Assembly (NCBI GenBank): GCA_002104945.1
Contig: MCFH01000023.1
Span: forward strand, 1-64,000
Direction: 5' to 3'
Length of the DNA: 64,000 nt
From: Piromyces finnis
Taxonomy: Eukaryota > Neocallimastigomycota > Neocallimastigomycetes > Neocallimastigales > Neocallimastigaceae
The stretch's first letter is position 1. Each line of letters starts with the position of its first letter. The notes beneath the pieces were generated by a model. The model was not told where the DNA came from and ran no database searches. It saw only the letters and a list, made by a program, of their open reading frames with translations. Shown in pieces: positions 58,770 through 64,000 of this stretch. A program made the position numbers and the translations under genes.

Positions 58770-60290
58770 TCACATTTTTATTATTATACAAGAATAATTT
58801 TTACTTGGCTTGTTAAAATTTATTCCAACTAATAAAATATTTCCTGTATATGCTTTTTCAATATTATTAAAATATCTATTTTCGTATATTTGACTAATTA
58901 CTCTCTTTGTTGAACCATATAATTTTAATTCTATTATAATTATTTTTTCTCTCCTATTTTTAGGATAAAAGATATAATCAACAAATCCTTCGCCGCTTCT
59001 TTCTTTCTCTTTAATTTCATAGATTTCATTTGCTGAAAAGTATGCAAAATCAATAACTCGTTTTAAATTACCATGATCAATTTTGTCTTCTGCTTTTTTT
59101 TTTTTCTCTTGTACTTCTTCTAATAATTTTCTTAAACCTTTTGTTGTCATTTTTTAATGTACTTTCCAATATTTTTTTTTGAATTTTTAATTAATTCATA
59201 ATAATATTCTGTCTCATCATCTTTTCTATTTAAAACTTTTATGAATTTTTCTTTCAATTCTTCATTTGGAATAGAAATTTTTTTATTATAATAGGTTAAA
59301 AATCCAAAAGCAACCATTTTTGAATATAATTCTTTTTTCATTTCATCATTACTTTTTCCCTTTCCCTTTAAATCCTTTTGTATATCTTCTACTCCATAAT
59401 TTTCTAATTCTGTGGCTATTTTTTTCCTCTTAATTAATTCTAAAATTTCATCCTTTACACTATTTATTTTAAAGTTTATTATATCTGATACATCCGCAAA
59501 GCGTCCTGTTTCTGTCTAATAATTATTAATCGAATTACATTTTAATACTTGAAATACTGACCATGTGTTGAATATTTTTTCACCATTATAACTTTTATAT
59601 CCATTATACCACTTTTCTAAATCATCATATTTTATTATTTTATTTCTTATACAAAGAAGTCGAACTTCTTCTTCTGTAAAACCAAAATATTTATAATATA
59701 TTTTATCGTTCAACATAGAATACTCATTAAAACAACTAAGTGATTATTGATTTGATTGCTTTGCTATTGGTAATATTCCTGTCATATAAACAAAAGCGAA
59801 ACATGATTGACCTTTTATTAAATTACTTATTGCTTTTATTAAAGACTATATTTTTTTTTTAAGTAATTTAAAAAAAAATATAGTCTTTAATAAAAGCATT
59901 AACATTTTTTATCTCCTTCTTATATTCTTCCTTATTTTTATCTTTGTCTATTTCCTCAAGATCAGAAAATTTTACATTAATCGTATAATCCCATTCATCA
60001 ATAATTAATATAAACCTTTTTTTTAATTCAAAAGATAAATCTTTTATATTATCAATTATATTATCATTATACATATCTTCATTTAATAATTTAAGACCTG
60101 GAAATAAATTTTCAATATCGTTTTTAAATCTTTTATTTATATATTTTAAATAATTATCCATTTCTTTATATTTGGTGACAAATTTGGAAAAATCAAAATA
60201 TAAAGTATGATATTTTTTTTTTTTTGATATTCTCTATAGTTTTTTTATCTTTTTTTTCTTTCTGATATTCTTCATATTCCATTTTTTTTT
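58770..60290 (-). pseudogene. AAA-ATPase-like / PD-(D/E)XK nuclease protein, broken and lacking its P-loop
   Basis: Pieces in order: TLYFDFSKFVTKYKEM, then from 60161 MDNYLKYINKRFKND and Walker-B-like FILIIDEWDYTI. A palindromic insertion (59831-59898) breaks the frame before CFAFVYMTGILPIAKQ. Then come YYKYFGFTEEEVRLL, KWYNGYKSYNGEKI and WSVFQVLKC, a stop near 59516, and the nuclease: GEGFVDYIFYPKNRREKIII with IELKL as candidate E-x-K, ENRYF, and ILLVGINF. The P-loop segment (RPRRFGKS in the 12.5 kb gene) is missing; upstream only lysine-rich low-complexity DNA remains. Nuclease residues are preserved but the gene as a whole is dead. Confidence 0.7.
59831..59898. repeat. Near-perfect palindrome with 29-bp arms
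   Basis: Left arm begins TGCTTTTATTAAAGACTATA and right arm ends TATAGTCTTTAATAAAAGCA, with T/A runs and a short spacer between. It duplicates, in inverse, coding DNA of the AAA gene (NAFIKDYIFF) and introduces stops. Confidence 0.9.
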
Positions 60291-60489
60291 AATTCAATCT
60301 TTTTTACTTTCTGAAATTTTTCAGAGTCTATTTTTTTTAATTTAATTTCTTTTATTTTCAGAAATTCATCATTATTTTTCTTTTCTAATTCAATTTGTAG
60401 TTGAAAACTAATATTAACTAACTTCTAATCTATATCTAAATTTATATATTTTTTATTTTATTTTATAAACATTATTTTAATTTAAATAT

Positions 60490-62994
60490 TCAATTATCAT
60501 TTAATTCAATAGAATTCTCATTCCAGAGATTAAAGTAATATAATTGAGTATTATTATTAAATTCATTACAATCAGTCATAACTAAAGTATTATTAGTATC
60601 TAATGTAATACACATATTTTTATATAATGGAGACATAATATAATTACTATTACGATAAAATTTAGTTCTTTCATTTCCACAAATACCTAAAATTAAGGAA
60701 AGATCATCGGCAAGCATTAGACAATGATCATTATTAAATTTTAAGTGGAAATAATCATCATGTGTATATGGAACATCCCAGAGAAAATATTCTGAGTAAT
60801 CACATTCATTCAAGGTAATATTATCATTAAGTACACCATTGGAATGAATACATTTATTTGGATTAACAGATGAACAACAATGATATCCTAATACTTCAAA
60901 TGAACATCTTTCATACCCAATACCACACCATTCACCATTTTCTTTAGCCCAGTTACCATAATTATCAACTTTTTCAACTTTAGCATATTGATTACGGCAA
61001 CAGTTATATCCAGCCTTAATATAATTTGAAGAGCAAGTTAAATATTGATATCTTGCTGGATTTATAATTGTGGGTTTAATTTGGAATTTACTATTTAAAC
61101 AGTAACTACTATTGCGTGAACAAATATTTCCATTCATAATACTAAATTGCACATTTTGACTATTATCACAATAATTTACTGATAATTTATTATTAGAATA
61201 GCTTAAACATTTAGCATCATATGAAGATTTAATGTTATAATAATTACCTATTGGCATAATACGCCATTTGTTCTTTTTGTTGTCAACGCATTTGAAATTG
61301 GTTTTAATAAATTCTACTTCATATCCTTGTTGAGTTTTCACCGTTCTACGTTGTAAACAAGCATTTTCTGCAGATACTATATAATAATCAAAATCTGTAT
61401 ACATAACAAAATCATCTATTCCAACAATATTAGTGGATTTATTTCTTTTGACTAATGTAATTGTACCCATACTTTTGTATATTTTACGTACTAAATCATT
61501 AGTAGGATAATCTAGAATAAACCAATGGTTATGAAATTTTGTATCTTCTTTAATATAATTTGATAAAAAATAGTTCATTACATCAGCATTATGTTCTAAA
61601 CTTATTAAATTAAACATATCAGCTTGTATGTTCATGAAATCAATAGTAAGAGTTTTTGGATTTTTTGAATCATAAAAAGAATTAGTAAAATTATTATTTG
61701 CAGCATATTCAATATCATTAAGTATAATTGGAACTTTATGATCCAAGAGATTTTCAACAAGTTTTGGTTTTCCTGTTTGTAAATCATAATTATCTTGAAC
61801 AAGTATATTATGGTTATTATTATGAATATGAGGATAACATTTTTTCATATATTCTTTATCAGAAACTGGATATTCTTCACAACTACCCATATTTGGTATA
61901 TTAATTTCATTTCCTATATATTCATCTATATTATTACCATACATCCATTTTTTACGCGTTAATAAAATTATTTTGCCTCTTACATCACCAAGTTTTGGAA
62001 AACTTTCCTTTCCACTATAGAAAAACTCTTTATATGATTTGAAGAAAGAAGTAGGAACAGTTTTTAATATACTGAGATTGGCAATTGCTTTGTATACTTC
62101 TTCATATGTTTCAAATCCATATGGAATTGTAGTTATTGAACCATGCATATAATCAGGATATTCTATGGGTTTACCTACTTGAATATTTTAATTTTTTAAA
62201 TGAATAATAATGGTTTCTCCTGGATTATTACCTAGAAATACAATAGCTTCATCAAATACATCTTTTAAATAATATTTCTTTCCTGTATCTCTATTCATAC
62301 AATCAAATACAAGGTGCGAAAGATATATTTCCTTATTTTTGTTTGTTTCAATTCTTATATCAAAATATCTGATTCCATTCATCATTTGTCCAAAAATATT
62401 TAATTCTTGAGTTCTACCAAGACTTACTCGAGCATTATAAATATTAACACCAGTATCTCCTATTGCATATGTTCCACTATCATAAGTTCCAGGAATGTTA
62501 AGTTGATTAATTTGTATATTATCATCCGTAATTTTAGTTATTCATTGAATATCGTTGTCATTAATTTTAAATGTACACCATCCATATTCAGTTAAAGCAC
62601 GCTTATCTGTTAAATCAATATCATAATAAGGAACCTTATCTATGGTAAGCATCTTATTGTAAGTTTCACCGCCAATTCCAGTATTTGTAAAATAACACTT
62701 ATTTCTATTAATATCAACATAACCTTTAGTCTTACAATCACCAGGATCATCTCTACTTCTTGGACCAAATTTCTTATCAGTATGCTCATTTCTAAGATAG
62801 CAATCATATATATCATCAGTAAAAATACCTGTATCACATTGTTTACAAATATACACTTTACTATAATCATCTTCACCAATAAGTAAATAAGCTTTAGTTG
62901 TTGTACCATCTAATTCATAATATTGATCTTGATCTTTTACACCCAACACATTTCTAACTAGTGCAATTGCAATAATAGCAGAAAAAAATATCAT
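60490..62994 (-). pseudogene. PI-PLC-like phosphodiesterase with beta-trefoil-like segments and a fungal dockerin; two in-frame stops
   Basis: One frame of 835 codons runs from ATG at 62994 (signal peptide MIFFSAIIAIALVRNVLGVK) to TAA at 60490, broken only by TGA at 62542-62544 and TAA at 62188-62190. The PI-PLC X region has NIPGTYDSG (about 166-174), MMNGIRYFDIRI, LSH at 225-227, ETIIIHLK and FPKLGDVRGKIILLTRK. Bacterial PI-PLCs use a catalytic histidine in the GTHDSG motif; here it is Tyr171. Two ricin-B/beta-trefoil-like segments (KNKWRIMPIGNYYNI; FLWDVPYTHDDYF) flank a fungal dockerin at about 652-690: AGYNCCRNQYAKVEKVD, NYGNWAKENGEWCGI, followed by a partial second GYHCC. Dockerins attach enzymes to anaerobic-fungal cellulosomes. 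Likely decayed, though the long conserved frame suggests recent loss. Confidence 0.8.
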
Positions 62995-62999
62995 TTTAT

Positions 63000-63340
63000 G
63001 AGTCTATAATTTCGAATTTAGAAATTATATTATTTATTGGATTAATATTTATAGTTATCTTAAATAACTTTTTTTTATAAATTAAAAACATAAAAAATCA
63101 TTTTATATTTAAATACATATTTAAATAATATCTTATTTAATTATTATAATATATATATATATATAATGTTTATATTTATATATAATGTTTATATATAATA
63201 CTTAATGTTAGTTTATATATAAGAATTAAATTAATAATGAAATTAATATTTCATTATAGTTTGAATTGTTAATAAAATTTATTTTTAAAAAATACTCACT
63301 AAATTTCTTTTACATATTAAATTTATTGAATATATTTAAT
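63000..63340 (-). other. Duplicated spacer between the cysteine-rich gene and the PI-PLC-like gene
   Basis: Minus-strand sequence matches 29007-29283 with small gaps, including GTAAAAGAAATTTAGTGAGT at the upstream end and CGAAATTATAGAC just before the phospholipase start. It would contain the end of one transcript and the promoter of the next. Confidence 0.75.
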
Positions 63341-63349
63341 AGATTTAAT

Positions 63350-64000
63350 TTAAACATTATTAAATTTTTTAGAAGATTTAGCATCTTTATATTTAAAAAA
63401 GCAAGAACAACAACAATAACAAATTCCAAGATTTGCAATAAAAATCAAAAATCCCAAACAATACAAAAAATTATATAAAGAGTGTAAACTACGTAATTCA
63501 CCATTTCCTTCAACTTTATCTTTTCCTTCAACTTCATCAATAGGTCTGTAGCACTCTCCATTACATTCACCTTCTGAACAATCATTATCATTCACACAAG
63601 GATCTCCAATAAATCTTCCCTTACGACCATATCGAAGACGTGTGATAATATTATTTTCATTGAATTTACAAGTATGGTTTACACATTTATTTGTAAAACA
63701 TTGAGCATCTTTATTACATTCAGTTGAAGTATTATTGCTTATAATAGGATCAAGATACCGAACATATGGATGCAAAATATACCTGTTGAATTGAATTTCC
63801 GAAAAATTACATATTCCGCAATCTGTATTGTTGTCGTTTAATCGTAAAGTATTAGTATTAATTGGAATTTCAATAAATGGTAAATAAAAAAATTCATCAG
63901 CTTTAAAACAAAATGAACCTCTGCATATAATATCCTAATTATATGCAGAGGGTTGTATAGGGTTGTATCACAAAATACGCATTCAATAGAATTAGTATTC
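63350..64000 (-). pseudogene. Cysteine-rich single-pass membrane protein, partial, with inverted-duplication insert
   Basis: A close paralogue of the 28 kb gene entering from beyond the window end. In order on the minus strand: SIECVFCDTT, an insert, then RGSFCFKADEFFYLPFIEIP, DCGICNFSE, ECNKDAQCFTNKCVNHTC, RLRYGRKGRFIGDPC, a charged spacer (DEVEGKDKVEGNGE), the membrane span FLYCLGFLIFIANLGICY and a cysteine cluster (CCCSCF). The insert between CDTT and the next CRGS is about 32 bases, consisting of a palindrome (63919-63950) and a 10-base tandem duplication (63949-63968), and shifts the frame. Unless spliced around, it inactivates the gene. Start not in the window. Confidence 0.7.
63919..63968. 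repeat. Perfect 12-bp-arm palindrome plus 10-bp tandem duplication
   Basis: CTCTGCATATAA (63919-63930), spacer TATCCTAA, TTATATGCAGAG (63939-63950). It is overlapped by AGGGTTGTAT repeated twice (63949-63958 and 63959-63968). The 28 kb paralogue lacks this DNA. Confidence 0.9.

Noticed and set aside
24570-62544. Reassigned stop codons as explanation for in-frame stops
   Set aside because: All three stops (TAA at 24570 and 62188, TAG at 40338, TGA at 62542) interrupt frames, and intact genes here end at ordinary stops, so decay or point error is simpler.

Overview
The window is nuclear DNA of a fungus, very probably an anaerobic gut fungus (Neocallimastigomycota). The basis is: extreme A+T richness with many homopolymer and trinucleotide tracts; short GT-AG introns; a fungal-type dockerin (CBM10-like) module in the 60.5-63.0 kb gene; a CBM1-bearing CE12-type esterase; a six-module CBM18 protein joined to a bacterial/phage-type lysozyme domain; and several AAA-ATPase-like/PD-(D/E)XK loci, a family expanded in these fungi. 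I cannot name the genus.

Layout. 1-3825: the 3' part of a Ty3/gypsy chromovirus (RT, RNase H, integrase, chromodomain, polypurine tract, 3' LTR), with a solo LTR of a related family inserted in the RT region. 3.8-7.0 kb, minus strand: an RNA-polymerase-largest-subunit-like fragment cut by the LTR, then two unrecognised genes (families Y and X) whose debris recurs elsewhere. 7.1-12.4 kb: A+T-rich non-coding DNA with one phospholipase relic. 12.5-16.7 kb, minus: a tandem two-unit AAA/nuclease gene broken by frameshifts. 16.8-30 kb: decayed genes and relics (unknown gene, cysteine-rich membrane proteins, nuclease relic, SINE-like retroposon, secreted cysteine-rich protein, ankyrin-repeat gene). 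30.5-36 kb: two apparently intact cell-wall genes, the CBM18-lysozyme and a CE4 polysaccharide deacetylase. 36.5-43.3 kb: two plus-strand copies of one LINE. 44.0-45.3 kb: an intact CBM1-CE12 esterase. 46.8-49.5 kb: duplicated nuclease tail, relics and a MITE-like element. 49.5-55.1 kb: the longest LINE copy, minus strand. 55.9-57.9 kb: an intact secreted repeat protein. 58.3-60.3 kb: another broken AAA/nuclease gene. 60.5-64.0 kb: a PI-PLC-like/beta-trefoil/dockerin gene with two in-frame stops, and a cysteine-rich membrane-protein gene running off the end.

How it fits together. The intact genes (CBM18-lysozyme, CE4, CBM1-CE12, 55.9 kb secreted protein) are secreted or surface proteins suited to a rumen fungus that binds chitin, peptidoglycan or plant wall. 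Most other genes are paralogues in different stages of decay. The cysteine-rich membrane gene and the phospholipase-like gene travel as a pair: the order, orientation and roughly 300-base spacer are repeated at 28.3-29.4 kb and 62.9-64.0 kb. Retroelement hallmarks (target-site duplications, poly(A) tails, 5' truncation) are readable directly. Many breaks are 1-base shifts at homopolymers, so for some loci an assembly error cannot be excluded from sequence alone.
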